The position numbers were made by a program, and so were the translations under genes. 64,000 nt of DNA from Aquatica leii (Eukaryota; Arthropoda; Insecta; Coleoptera; Lampyridae), in NCBI GenBank assembly GCA_035610365.1, contig CM069438.1, positions 51,208,837 through 51,272,836 of the forward strand. Reading direction: 5' to 3'. Of this stretch, positions 35,001-50,000 are shown piece after piece. The notes under the pieces were generated by a model that made no database searches, was not told the DNA's origin, and was given only the letters and a program-made list of their open reading frames with translations. Each line of letters begins with the position of its first letter. The stretch's first letter is position 1.

Positions 35001-38000
35001 ACAGATGACTAAGTTTCAAAGTAACCATACGAGAATGTTGCACAAACTTAAAGTCAGAGCCTCTAAAGGTACACCGAGCAGATTTTTTTTTGTAGTCTAT
35101 TCCAAGGAGGTTTATCCTTTTTGGTTACACGTATTGACACCGACTGCGTTGGGTAGGAACACTTACAGGAAACTATTAAAAACACAATTAACACTTCTGT
35201 TCATAACAAACAATTGTCTCGATTTTTTTCAAAACCAGTGTACTTCTTTTAAAGCGTAATTGGACTGTATGGATTGGCGAGACTCTTTAGGCCATGCTTT
35301 ACAATCGTGATTAACCTACTGTTAAGAAAATACGCACATTTAATGTCGGAGTTAAAGGAAAGGAAACCGTTCGTAAGACGTTGCAGAGTACACCGTGGAA
35401 TATATGAAGAAATTAAATTACAGATGACTAAGTTTCAAGGTAACTGTACGAGAATGTTGCAGAAACTTAAGAGTCAAACTCTCTAAAGGTACACCAAGCA
35501 GATATATTCTCTGTAGTCTATTCCAAGGAGGTTTATACTTTTTGGTTACAGGTATTGACATCTGCTGCGTTGGGTAGGAACACTTACAGGGCACCATTAA
35601 AACTTCTGTTCGTTACAGAGTGTTTTTATTTTTTTTAAAACGAGAGTACTTTGCAGAGTACATTGTGGGGTCTAGGATTTTTGTTCTTAGGAATTCTGCT
35701 AGCCATCGTTGCTACGTCATCTTTTTGAACATTTAGTATTGTCGGGATTTAATATTCCAATCGGGTACGAAGATCGTTGTTAGGAAATAGGAAAGCACGT
35801 ATGACTCGCTTCAATCTGTCTAGCTTCGGTTAAAGACTAGTCCGTGATCAGCCTGGTCAACTTATCGATGAAGACTAATATTGTGGCTCTACGTGAAATA
35901 TACGAAGTAATTAACCTACAGATGACTAAGTTTCAAGGTAACCGTACGAGAATGTTGCACAAACTTAGAGTCAGAGCCTCTAAAGGTACACCGAGCAGAT
36001 TTTTTTTTGTAGTTTATTCCAAGGAGGTTTATCTTTTTTGGTTACACGTATTGACACCGACTGCGTGGGGTAGGAACACCTACAAGGAACCATTAAAAAC
36101 ACAATTAAAACTTCTGTTCATAACAAACAATTGTTTCGATTTTTTTCAAAACGAGTGTACATCTTTGAAAGCGTAATTGGACTGTATGGATTGGCGAGAT
36201 CTTTTAGGCCATGCTTTACAATCGTGATTAACCTACTGTTAAGGAAATACGCACATTTAATGCCGGAGTTAAAAGAAAGGAAACCGTTCGTAAGACGTTG
36301 CGCAGTACACCGTGTGGTCTGGGATTCTTTTTTAAGAATTGTGCTAGCCATTCATTCATTCTTAAATACCACTCGGTATTGTCTGGATTTAATGTTCCAA
36401 TCGGAAACAAAGATCGTCGTCAGGGAATAGGAAAGCAGCGTACGACTCGCTTCAATCTGTCCAGCTTGGATTCAAGACTAGTCGGGGATCGGCCTGGTCA
36501 ACTTATCGATGAGGACTAATATTGTGGCTCTACGTGAAATATACGAAGTAATTAACCTACAGATGACTAAATTTCAAGGTAACCGTACGAGAATGTTGCA
36601 CAAACTTAGAGTCAGAGCCTCTAAAGGTACACCGAGCAGATATCTTTTTTGTAGTCTGTTCCAAGGAGGTTCATCCTTTTTGGTTACACGTATTGACAAC
36701 CGACTACGTTGGGTAGGAACACCTACAGAGAACCATTGAAAACACAATTAAAACTTCTGTTCATAACGAACAATTGTCTCGATTTTTTTCAAAACGAGTG
36801 TATTTCTTTGAAAGCGTAATTGGACTGTATGGATTGGCGAGATTCTTTAGGCCATGCTTTACAATCGTGATTAACTTAAAAAACTATTAAGGAAATACGC
36901 ACATTTAATGCCGGAGTTAAAAGAAAGGAAACCGTTCGTAAGACGTTGCAGAGTACACCGTGGAATATATGAAGAAATTAAAATACAAATGACTAAGTTT
37001 CAAGGTAACTGTACGAGAATGTTGCACAAACTTAAGAGTCAAAGTCTTTAAAGGTACACCGAGCAGATATATTCTCTGTAGTCTATTCCAAGGAGATTTA
37101 TACTTTTCGGTTACAGGTATTGACATCTGCTACGTTGGGTAGGAACACTTACAGGGAACCATTAAAACTTCTGTTCGTTACAGAGTGTTTTGATGTTTTT
37201 CAAAACAGAAGTACTTTGCAGAGTACACTGTGGGGTCTAGGATTTTTGTTCTTAGGAATTCTGCTAGCCATCGTTGCTACGTCATCTTTTTGACCACTTG
37301 GTATTGTCGGGATTTAATATTCCAATCGGGTACGAAGATCGTCGTCAGGAAATAGGAAAGCACGTATGACTCGCTTCAATCTGTCCAGCTTCGATTAAAG
37401 ACTAGTCCGGGATCAGCCTGGTCAACTTATCGATGAAGACTAATATTGTGGCTCTACGTGAAATATACGAAGTAATTAACCTACATATGACTAAGTTTCA
37501 AGGTAACCGTACGAGAGTGTTGCACAAACTTAGAGTCAGAGCCTCTAAAGGTACACTGAGCAGATATTTTTTTGTGGTTTATTCCAAGGAGGTTTATCTT
37601 TTTTGGTTACACGTATTGACACCGACTGCGTGGGGTAGGGACATCTACAAGGAACCATTAAAAACTTCATTAAAACTTCTGTTCATAACAAACAATTGTC
37701 TCGATTTTTTTCAAAACGAGTGTACATCTTTGAAAGCGTAATTCGACTGTATGGATTGGCGAGATTCTTTAGGCCATGCTTTACAATCGTGATTAACCTA
37801 CTGTTAAGGAAATACGCACATTTAATGCCGGAGTTAAAAGATAGGAAACCGTTCGTAAGACGTTGCACAGTAAGTGCACTGTGGGGTCTGGGATTTTGTT
37901 TCTTAGGAATTCTGTTAGTCACCGTCGCTATGTCATCTTTAATGACCACTCGGTATTGTCGGGATTTAATATTACAATCGGGAACGAACATTGTTGTCAG

Positions 38001-41000
38001 GGAATACGGAAGCAGCGTACGACTCGCTTCAATCTGTCGAGCTTTGATTCAAGACTGGTTGGGGAGCAGTTTGGCCAACTTCTCGATGAAGACTAATATT
38101 GTGGCTCTACGTGGAATATACGAAGAAAACTACAGATGACTAAGTTTCAAGGTAACCGTACGAGAATGTTGCACAAACTTAAGAGTCAGAGCCTCTAAAG
38201 GCACACCGATCAGATATCTTCTCTGTAGTCTATTTTGAGGAGCTTTATCATTTTTGGTTACAGGAATTGACACCTGCTGCGTTGGGTAGGAACACCTACA
38301 GGAAGCTTTAAAAACACCTTAAACCCTTTGTTCATCACAGTTTGTCTCGATTTTTTTCAAAACGAATGTATGTCTTTGAAAGCGTAGTTGGACAGTATTG
38401 ATTGGCGAGATCCTTTAAGCGACGTTTTAGATTTGTAATTAATCTACTCTTCAGGAAATACGCACATTTAATGCCGTAGTTAAAAAAGAGGAAAGTTCTG
38501 CAACTGTTCATAAGACGTTGCAGAGTACACGGTGGGGTCTGGAATTTTTTTCTTAGGAATTCTGCTAACCACCGTTGCCATGTCATCTTTAATGATTGTC
38601 GGGATTTAATATTCTAATCGAGAACGAAGATCATCGTCAGGAAATAGGAAAGCTGCGTACGACTCGCTTCAATCTGTCGAGCTTTGATTCAAGACTAGTC
38701 TGCGATCAGCCTGGTCAACTTATCGATGGAGTCCAATATAATGGCTCTACGTGGAATATATAAAGAAATTAAACTACAGATAACTGAGTTTCAAGGTAAC
38801 CGTACGAGAATGTTGCACAAACTTAAGAGTCAGAGCCTCTAAAGGCACACCGAGCAGATATCTTCTCTGTAGTCTATTTCAAGGAGCTTTATCATTTTCG
38901 GTTACAGCTATTGACACCATTCAAACTTCTCTTCGTCACAAACAGTTTGTCTCGATTTTTTCAAAACGAGTGTACTTCTTTGAAAGCATAGTTGGACAGT
39001 ATTGATTGGCGAGATCCTTTAAGCGACGCTTTAGATTTGTAATTAATCTACTCTTCAGGAAATACGCACATTTAATGCCGTAGTTAAAAAAGAGGAAAGT
39101 TTCTGCAACTGTTTGTAAGACGTTAAAGAGTACACCGAGGGGTCTGGGATTTTTTTCTTAGGAAGTCTGCTAACTACCGTCGCTATTTTATCTTTAATGA
39201 TTGTCCGGATTTAATATTCTAATCGGGAACGAATATCGTCGTCAGAGAATAGGGTAGCAGCGTACGACTCGCTTCAATCTGTCGAGCTTTGATTCAAGAC
39301 TAGTCTGCGATCAGCCTGGTCAACTTATCGATGGAGTCTAATATAGTGGCTTTACGTGGAATATATAAAGAAATTAAATTACAGATAACTGAGTTTCAAG
39401 GTAACCGTACGAGAATGTTGCACAAACTTAAGAGTCAGAGCCTCTACAGGCACACCAAGCAGATATTTTCTCTGTAGCCTATTTCGAGGAATTTTATCAT
39501 TTTCGGTTACAGGTATTGACACCTGCTGCGTTGGGTAGGAACAGCTACAGGGAATCATTAAAACTTCTGTTCGTCACCAATAGTTTGTCTCGATTTTTTT
39601 CAAAACGAGTGTACTTCTTTGAAAGCGTAGTTGAACAGTATTGATTGACGAGATCCTTTAAGCCACGCTTTAGATTTGTAATTAATCTACTCTTCAGGAA
39701 ATACGCACATTTAATGCCGTAGTTAAAAAAGAGGAAAGTTCTGCAACTGTTCATAAGACGTTGCAGAGTACACCGTGGGGTCTGGGATTTTTTTCTTAGG
39801 AATTCTGCTAACCACCGTCGCTATGTCATCTTTAATGATTGTTGGGATTTAATATTCTAATCGGGAACGCAGATTGTCGTCAGGGAATAGGGAAGCAGCG
39901 TACGACTCGCTTCAATCTGTCGAGCTTTGATTCAAGACTAGTCTGCGATCAGCCTGGTCAACTTATCGATGGAGTCTAATATAGTGGCTCTACGTGGAAT
40001 ATATAAAGAAATTAAACTACAGATAACTGAGTTTCAGGGCAACTGTACGAGAATGTTGCACAAACTTAAGTGGCAGAGCCTCTAAAGGCACACCAAGCAG
40101 ATTTTTGTTCTGTAGCTTATTTCAAGGAGTTTTATCATTTTCGGTTACAGCTATTGACACCATTCAAACTTCTCCTCGTCACAAACAGTTTGTCTCGATT
40201 TTTTTCAAAACGAGTGTACTTCTTTGAAAGCATAGTTGGACAGTATTGATTCGCGAAATCCTTTAAGCGACGCTTTAGATTTATAATTAATCTACTCTTC
40301 AGGAAATACGCACATTTAATGCCGTAGTTAAAAAAGAGGAAAGTTCTGCAACTGTTCATAAGACGTTGCAGTGTACACCCTGGGGTCTGGGATTTTTTTC
40401 TTAAGAATTCTGCTAACCACCGTCGCTATGTCATCTTTAATGATTGTTGGGATTTAATATTCTAATCGGGAACGAAGATTGTCGTCAAGGAATAGGGTAG
40501 CAGCGTACGACTCGCTTCAATCTGTCGAGCTTTGATTCAAGACTAGTCTGCGATCAGCCTGGTCAACTTATTGATGGAGTCTAATATAGTGGCTTTACGT
40601 GGAATATATAAAGAAATTAAACTACAGATAACTGAGTTTCAAGGTAACCGTACGAGAATGTTGCACAAACTTAAGGGTCAGAGCCTCTAAAGGCACACCG
40701 AGCCGATATCTTTTCTGTAGTCTATTTTAAGGAGCTTTATCATTTTTGGTTACAGGTATTGACACCTGCTGCGTTGGGTAGAAACAACTACAGGGAACTT
40801 TTAAAAACACCATTCAAACTTCTCTTCGTCACAAACAGTTTGTCTCGATTTTTTTCAAAACGAGTGTACTTCTTTGAAAGCGTAGTTGGACAGTATTGAT
40901 TGGCGAGATCCTTTAAGCCACGTTTTAGATTTGTAATTAATCTACTCTTCAGGAAATACGCACATTTAATGCCGTAGTTAAAAAAGAGGAAAGTTCTGCA

Positions 41001-44000
41001 ACTGTTCATAACACGTTCCAGAGTAAACCGTTGGCTCTGGGATTTTTTTCTTAGGAATTCTGCTAACCATCGTTGCCATGTCATCTTTAATGGTTGTCGG
41101 GATTTAATATTCTAATCGGGAACGAAGATCGTCGTCAAGGAATAGGGTAGCCGCGTACAACTCGCTTCAATCTGTCGAGCTTTGATTCAAGACTAGTCTG
41201 CGATCAGCATGGGCAACTTATCGATGGAGTCTAATATAGTGGCTCTACGTGGAATATATAAAGAAATTAAACTACAGATAACTGAGTTTTAAGGTAACCG
41301 TACGAGAATGTTTCACAAACTTAAGAGTCAGAGCCGCTAAAGGCACACCGAGCAGATATCTTCTCTGTAGTCTATTTCAAGGAGCTTTATCATTTTCGGT
41401 TACAGGTATTGACACCTGCTGCGTTGGGTAGGAACACCTACATTGAAGCATTAAAAACACCATTAAAACTCATGTTCGTCACAAACAGTGTGTCTCGATT
41501 TTTTTCAAAACGAGTGTACTTCTTTGAAAGCGTAGTTGGACAGTATTGATTGGCGAGATCCTTTAAGCGACGCTTTAGATTTGTAATTAATCTACTCTTC
41601 AGGAAATACGCACATTTAATGCTGTAGTTAAAAAAGAGGAAAGTTCTGCAACTGTTTGTAAGACGTTGCAGAGTACACTGAGGGCTCTGGGATTTTTTTC
41701 TTAGGAATTCTGCTAACCACCGTCGCTATGTCATCTTTAATGATTGTTGAAATTTAATATTCTAATCGGGAACGAAGATCGTCGTCAGGGAATATGGTAG
41801 CCGCGTACGACTCGCTTCAATCTTTCGAGTTTTGATTCAAGACTAGTCTGCGATCAGCCTGTGCAACTTATCGATGGAGTCGAATATAGTGGCTCTACGT
41901 GGAATATATAAAGAAATTAAACTACAGATAACTGAGTTTCAAGGTAACCGTACGAGAATGTTGCACAAACTTAAGAGTTATAGCCTTTAAAGGTACACCG
42001 AGCAGATATCTTTTCTGTAGTGTATTTCAAGGATGTTTATATTTTTGGTTGCAGGTATTGACATCTGCTGCGTTGGGTAGGAACATTTACAGGGAACCAT
42101 TAAAAACACAATTAAAACTTATGTTCGTCACAAACCGTTTGTCTCGATTTTTTTCGAAACGAGTGTACTTCTTGGAAAGCGTAATTGAACTGTATGGATT
42201 GGCGAGATCTTTTAGGTCATGCTTTACAATCGTGATTAACCTTCTGTTAAGGAAATACGCACATTTAATGCCAGAGCTAAAAGATAGGAAACCGTTTGTA
42301 AGACGTTGCAGAGTACACCGTGGCGTCTGAGATTTTGTTTCTTAGGAATTCTGTTAGCCACCGTCGCTATGTCATCTTTATAGACCACTCGGTACTGTCG
42401 AGATTTAAAATTCCAATCGGGAACGAAGATCGTCGTCAGGGAAACGGGAAGCAGCGTACGACTCGCTTCAATCTGTGGAGTTTTGATTCAAGACTAGTCG
42501 TGGATCATCCTGGTCAGCTTATCGATGAAGACTAATATTGTGGCTATACGTGGAATATATGAAGAATTTAAAATACAGATGACTAAGTTTTGAGGTAACC
42601 GTACGGGAATGTTCCACAAACTTAAGAGTAGAACCTATCAAGGTACACCGAGCAAATATTTTTTTGTAGTCTATTCCAAGGAGGTTTATCCTTTTTGGTT
42701 ACACGTATTGACACCGACTGCGTTGGGTAAGAACACCTACAGAGAACCTTTAAAAACGCAATTAAAACTTTTGTTTATCACTAACAATTGTCTCGATTTT
42801 TTTCAAAACGAGTGTACTTCTTAGAAAGCGTAATTGGACTGTATGGATTGACGAGATCCCTTAGGCCATGCTTTACAATCGTGATTAACTTACTGTTAAA
42901 GAAATACGCATATTTAATGCCGGAGCTAAAAGATAGGAAACCGTTCGTAAGACGTTGCAGAGTACACCGAGGGGTCTGAGATTTTGTTTCTTAAGAGTTC
43001 TGTTAGCCACCGTCGCTATGTCATCTTTATAGACCACTCGGTACTGTCCGGATTTAAAATTCTAATCGGGAACGAAGATCGTCGTCAGGGAATAGGGAAG
43101 CAGCGTACGACTCGCTTCAATCTGTCGAGCTTTGATTCAAGACTAGTTGGAGATCAGTTTGGTCAACTTATCGATGAAGACTAATATTGTAGCTCTATGT
43201 GGAATATATAAAGAAATTAAACTACAGATAACTGAGTTTCAAGGTAACCGTACGAGAATGTTGCACAAACTTAAGAGTTAGTGCCTTTGAAGACACTGAG
43301 CAGATATCTTTTCTGTAGTGTATTCCAAAGAGGTTTATCCTTTTGGTTACAGGTATTGACATCTGCTGCGTTGGGTAGGAACATTTACAGGGAACCATTA
43401 AAAACACAATTAAAACTTCTGTTCATCACAAACAATTTGTCTCGATTTTTTTCGAAACGAGTGTATTTCTTGGAAAGCGTAATTGGACTGTATGGATTGG
43501 CGAGATCCTTTAGGTCATGCTTTACAATCATGATTAACCTTCTGTTAAGGAAATACGCACATTTAATGCCGGAGTTAAAAGAAGCTAAAATCGGCCATTT
43601 GTAAAGTAGGCAAAATGTTATTATTGGTTACTTTAAATGTGTTAGCGACATATAATGATGACTGCCATCTTGTAGGTATCTTTTAAATTGCTATTATTTT
43701 CGTATCTTAATCGGACTAAATTACACCCTATTATCGTCAATCTGTCTAGTCGCAGGGTTAATAATAATAATAATAATTAGAATGTGTTAGTTTTGTCTAC
43801 CCTCTCAATCCTCAACTTCTCAGTGTGAGACTGCATTCTTTTAGCTAGGGAAGACTTCTGAAAAGTTGATTGGATTCTGGACAGAGCGTCAATCAAATTT
43901 GATTATTTGATACAGACTCTTTATTCTTAGTTTAGTGCCTTAACAAGTCTTTATGCTAATACCATGGTTTTAGTTGTTTTTGACAAGTCTTTTGCAGGGT

Positions 44001-47000
44001 TTCTGGACTAATCAGCACAGGAGGTCTTAAAAAATTGTTCTTTAATTTAATTTCGAAGAAACCTTACCGCCAATATGTTGAAAGCTTGTTCTTAGTCAAG
44101 GGCGGTTTTGAAGGCGATTTAAAAAAAATTTTGACATTTTTTAAAAAACATTTTTAATCTGAAAACAGTCAAAATCGAATAATCTCGTTGTCCCCACGTC
44201 ATAGATTTTTCTCACAATTTTTTTTTACTACGTATGTTTTGAGACAAGTAGGCTATGCTTCTATTACAAAAAATATTTTTTGTTTTTTTAATGAAAGTTG
44301 AACAATGGTAAAAAATACAATATCAATTTAGTTGAATGCATTTGAATTGTTTTAAAATGTTTTTGTTTCCGGATGCGATTTTTTTACTTAGCTTTGATGC
44401 AAAAATTGATCTTCGTAGGCTGTGACAATTTTTTTTTAGAAATCACAAGTATCTGCGAAAAATGTTTAAATTTGACGCAGTTCGACAATTTTTTTGGACA
44501 CGATTAGGAAGTTATTACAGCAAAACCACAAACTTAGCCACCTTGATCGTTTTTTATATAATGCTGATAACCAATTGTTTTAACCACGAACTAATCAGGA
44601 AGGTGTACGCTGTGGTTAAACAATAACAAAAAAAGTAAACGAGGAAAATGCGAAATATTATTATTAATGTTGACGTTACAAATTTGATTTATGTTAACGT
44701 TAAAGTTTAATCTAGCGGCCGAAAAAAATGTTTTGGGAATTTTAGCACCATTGTTGAGAATTAGGAAGAATTTGTTGCATTTTCCGTGTTTGTTGTTTTT
44801 CTGATTAAACCACAACTGATTATGAATTGACTATCAATCTTACGTAAACATGGCGATAAAACAAGTGGTTTTTGATGTAAGAGTTTCCTGAAATTACTAC
44901 TTGAAAAAAGTATTGCTTCGCATATTTAGTCAGTTCTTAGTAGTAATTGTGGCTTCTTTTGTCTTTCACATGTAACTAGAATTCATAAAATTGGTTCATA
45001 AATAAGAAAATTGCAGTCATTATAAACTTAAAGCACACCTCGTCCTTGACATTGTGAAATTGTGTCAAATTTACACTACATTTTGCTGAACATTTAAACA
45101 ATCTGTAAATAAATTTGGAAAGCTAAAACTTATTGGTGTCGATTTTAGTAACTTAATATTTATTGAAACTTCCTTGTTATAGTCTATTCGCCAAATAGAA
45201 ATATGTTGTTAGATAGCCTACTTGGTTACAAAAGTAATAGCCGTGAATTTAAAATATACGTTTTTCAGTTGTTTTTAAGCTTATTTTTCTAAGTTTAGAT
45301 TCAAAACTTAAATTAAGAAAATGTGTTTAAAATGACGAAGAACGTCCAAACGAAATGACACAGAATTTAAAGTAGGCATCAGTGTAACAAAAATATATTT
45401 TTTTTGAAAATCTCATTGCTTACTTGATGCAGTTTTATTTCAAAAGTCAAAACGAAATGACAGAATTTAAAATCAAGTTTTAAAAAGTTCTAATTTGAGA
45501 TGCCTATTTCGATTTCTGTGTGTAAATCGTTGAATTTTTATAGTAGGCATCACTGTAACAAAAACATATTTTTTTGGAGAATATGTTCTATCATAGCCTA
45601 CTTGTCTAAATAAAATTTTATTTGTGTGTCAAAATTTCGTAATATCAAAACAAAACTTTAAAAAAATTGCAGCGACGATAGCTCAAAATTGTAAAAAATC
45701 AAGAAAATTAAACTACTTTAGTAAATGACACTTTTGTTTTGGATTTAATGTTTCCAATTTTAAATGATTAAATGAAAAAATTGTCTCGAATTGAAAAATT
45801 ACACTGAAATTTGGCACGTTTTTGACTTAATGGAATTTTATTTCGAAATTCAAAACGAAATGACACAGAATTTAAAATCAAGTTTTGAAAAAATTCTAAT
45901 TCAGGTTGCCTATTTCAATAAATGTTTGTCAATCCTTAAATCTTTATAGTAGGCATCAGTGTAAAAAAAAATATTTTTTTGGAGAATATGTTCTATCATA
46001 GCCTACTTGTCTAAATAAAATTTTATTTGTGTGTCAAAATTTCCTAATATCAAAACAAAACTTTAAAAAAATTGCGGCGACGATATCTCAAAATTGTAAT
46101 AAATCAAGCAAACTTAAAAAAAAGGCTATGTTAAGCCTACTTTAGTAAATGACACTTTTGTTTTGGATTTAATGTTTCCAATTTTAAATTATTAGATGAA
46201 TTAATTGTCTAAAATTGAAAAATGACACTGAAATTTGGGACGTTTTGTTTGACTTAATGGAATTTTATTTCAAAAATCAAAACGAAATGACAGAATTTAA
46301 AATCAAGTTTTGAAAAAATTCTAATTCAGGTTGCCTATTTCAATGAATGTTTATCAATCCTTAAATCTTTATAGTAGGCATCAGTGTAAAAAAAAAATAT
46401 TTTTTTGGAGAATATGTTCTATCATAGCCTACTAGTATAAGTAAATTTTATTTATGTGTCAAAATTTCGTAATATCAAAACAAAAATTGAAAAAAACTGC
46501 AATGATAGCTCAAAATTGTAAAAAATCAAGCAAATTTTCAAAAAAACAACTATTTTAAGTCTTCTTTCGTAAATGACACTTTTGTTTTAGTTTTAATGTT
46601 TCCAATTTGAAATTGTTAGATGAGTTTACAAAAATTACACTGGTATTTGGCACATTTTATTTGACTTAATGGAATTTGATTTCAAAAGTCAAAACGAAAT
46701 GACACAGAATTTAAAATCAAGTTTTGAAAAAATTCTAATTCAGGTTGCCTATTTCAATGAATGTTTGTCAATCCTTAAATATTTATAGTAGGCGTCAGTG
46801 CAAAAAAACATATTTTTTTGGAGAATATGTTCTATCATAACCTACTAGTATAAGTAAATTTTATTTGTGTGTCAAAATTACATAATATCAAAACAAAACT
46901 TTAAAAAAATTGCAATGATAGCTCAAAATTGTAAAAAATCACGCAAATTTAAAAAAAAAAAACTTTTTTAAGCCTTTTTTTGTAAATGACACTTTTGTTT

Positions 47001-50000
47001 TAGTTTTAATGTTTCCAATTTCAGTTTAACATAAACATTTTTTTCTCTAAATAAAACTTTATTTGTGTCAAAATTTGGTACCATCATAACAAAACTAAAA
47101 AAATTGAGGTGATAGCTTACAATTTTAAAAAATCAAGAAAATTAAAAAAAAAGGCTACGTTAAGCCTACTTTAGTAAATGACACTTTTGTTTTGGATTTA
47201 ATGTTTCCAATTTTAAATTATTAGATGAAAAAAATACACAGAATTTAAAATCAAGTTTTAAACAAGTTCTAATTAGAGATGCCTATTTCGATGTATGTTT
47301 GTAAATCGTTCAATTTTTCTAGTAGGTGTTAGTGTTACATGAAAATTTTTTTTGGAAAATATGTTCTATTGTAGCCTACTTTCCTAAACAAAATTTTGTG
47401 TGTGAAAATTTCGTAATATCAAAACAAAACTTAAAAAAAAATTGCGGCGAGGATAGCTTAAAATTGTAAAAAAATCAAGAAAAGTAAAAAAAAACTATGT
47501 TAAGCCTATTTTAGTAAATGACACTTTTGTTTTGTATTTAATTTTTCCAATTTTAAATTATTAGATGAAAAAATTGTCTCGAATTGAAAAATGACACTAA
47601 AATTTGGCACGTTTTATTTGACTTAATGGAATTTTATTTCAAAAATCAAAACGAAATGACACAAAATTTAAAATCAAGTTTTGAAAAAATTCTAATTCAG
47701 GTTGCCTATTTCAATAAATGTTTGTCAATCCTTAAATATTTATAGTAGGCATCAGTGCAAAAAAACATATTTTTTGGAGAATATGTTCTATCATAGCCTA
47801 CTAGTATAAGTAAATTTTATTTGTGTGTCAAAATTACATAATATAAAAACAAAACTTTAAAAAAATTGCAATGATAGCTCAAAATTGTAAAAAATCACGC
47901 AAATTTTCAAAAAAAAATATTTTTTAAGCCTTTTTTTGTAAATGACACTTTTGTTTTAGTTTTAATGTTTCCAATTTCAGCTTAACAAAAACATTTTTTT
48001 GGAAAAAATGTTTCTTCACAGCCTACTTCTCTAAATAAAACTTTATTTGTGTCAAAATTTGGTACCATCATAACAAAACTAAAAAAATTGAGGTGATAGC
48101 TTACAATTTTAAAAAATCAAGAAAATTAAAAAAAGGCTATGTTAAGCCTACTTTAGTAAATGACACTTTTGTTTTGGATTTAATGTTTCCAATTTTAAAT
48201 TATTGGATAAAAAAAATACACAGAATTTAAAATCATGTTTTAAACAAGTTCTAATTAGAGATGCCTATTTCGATGTATGTTTGTAAATCGTTCAATTTTT
48301 CTAGTAGGCGTCAGTGTTACAAAAACAGATTTTTTTGGAGAATATGTTCTATCATAGCCTACTTGTCTAAATAAAATTTTATTTATGTGTGAAAATTTCG
48401 TAATATCAAAACAAAACTTTAAAAAAATTGCGGTGACGATAGCTCAAAATTGAAAAAAATTAAGAAAAGTAAAAAAAACTATGTTAAGCCTATTTTAGTA
48501 AATGACACTTTTGTTTTGGATTTAATTTTTCCAATTTTAAATTATTAGATGAAAAAATTGTCTCGAATTGAAAAATGACACTGAAATTTGGCACGTTTTA
48601 TTTGACTTAATAGAATTTTATTTTAAAAGTCAAAACAAAGTGACATAGAATTTAAAATCAAGTTTTGAAAAAATTCTAATTCAGGTTGCCTATTTCAATG
48701 AAAGTTTATCAATCCTTAAATATTTATAGTAGGCATCAGTGCAAAAAAACATATTTTTTTGGAGAATATGTTCTATCATAGCCTACTAGTATAAGTAAAT
48801 TTTATTTGTGTGTCAGAATTACATAATATCAAAACAAAACTTAAAAAAAATTGCAATGATAGCTCAAAATTGTAAAAAATCACGCAAATTTTCAAAAAAA
48901 AACGTTTTTAAGCCTGAATTTAAAATCAAGTTTTGAAAAAATTCTAATTCAGGTTGCCTATTTCAATGAATGTTTGTCAATCCTTAAATATTTATAGTAG
49001 GCATCAGTGTAAAAAAATATATTTTTTTGGAGAATATGTTCTATCATAGCCTACGTGTCAAAACAAAACTTTCAAAAAGTTTCGGCGATGATAGCTCAAA
49101 ATTGTAAAAAATCAAGAAAATTTTCAAAAAAAACTATTTTAAGCCTTCTTTCGTAAATGACACTTTTGTTTTAGTTTTAATGTTTCCAATTTGAAATTGT
49201 TAGATGAGTTTACAAAAATTGACTCGAATTGAAAAATTACATTGGTATTTGGCACATTTTATTTGACTGAATGGACATTTATTTCTAAAGTCTCAACAAA
49301 ATGACACAGAATTTTTTGAGTAGGCATCAGTGTAACAAAAATGTATTTTTTTAAAAATATATTTTACTGTAGCCTACTTGTCTAAACAAAATTTAATTTG
49401 ATGTCAAAACAAAACTAAAACAAGTTGAGATGATAGCTCAAAATCAATTGTTTTTTGTTTACAACGCATTTGTTTCTTATGAAATTCAAAAATGTTGTAG
49501 TTGAACTTGGATTTAAAATTTAGATCCAAGTTAATTTTAGAAAAACTAGTATTACTCTTTGGAATTTTAATTAAATGTCAAACGTAGCCAACATCAAAAC
49601 AAAAGATAAAATTAAACTGCAGCTGTCAAAAAAATTAAATTTTCTATGTCAAAACGTTTTTTTTTTTAATCTGGGAATTGGTAACTGACGCGAAAGTTTA
49701 AAAAAAATTAGATTACAAACCACGCACGATAAATTTAAAATTATTTACAGTCGCTGACACATATTTTTCAAAAGATAAACTTCAATGCCTACTCAATCAA
49801 TTTAATGTAGTAGATACGATTTTGTTTGAATCTAAAAATATTTTGTTTTATTGAAATCCAATCTAATTGCGTAGTCTTCTCGTAGGAATAAATAATCGAA
49901 TGAAAAATTTGAGATCGCAGTAGGTAATCGAAACTGGTTAATTGTTTTTCAAATGCCTGCTTTGATTGGTTTAGGATAAGATATAAAAAAAGGTTTCGTC

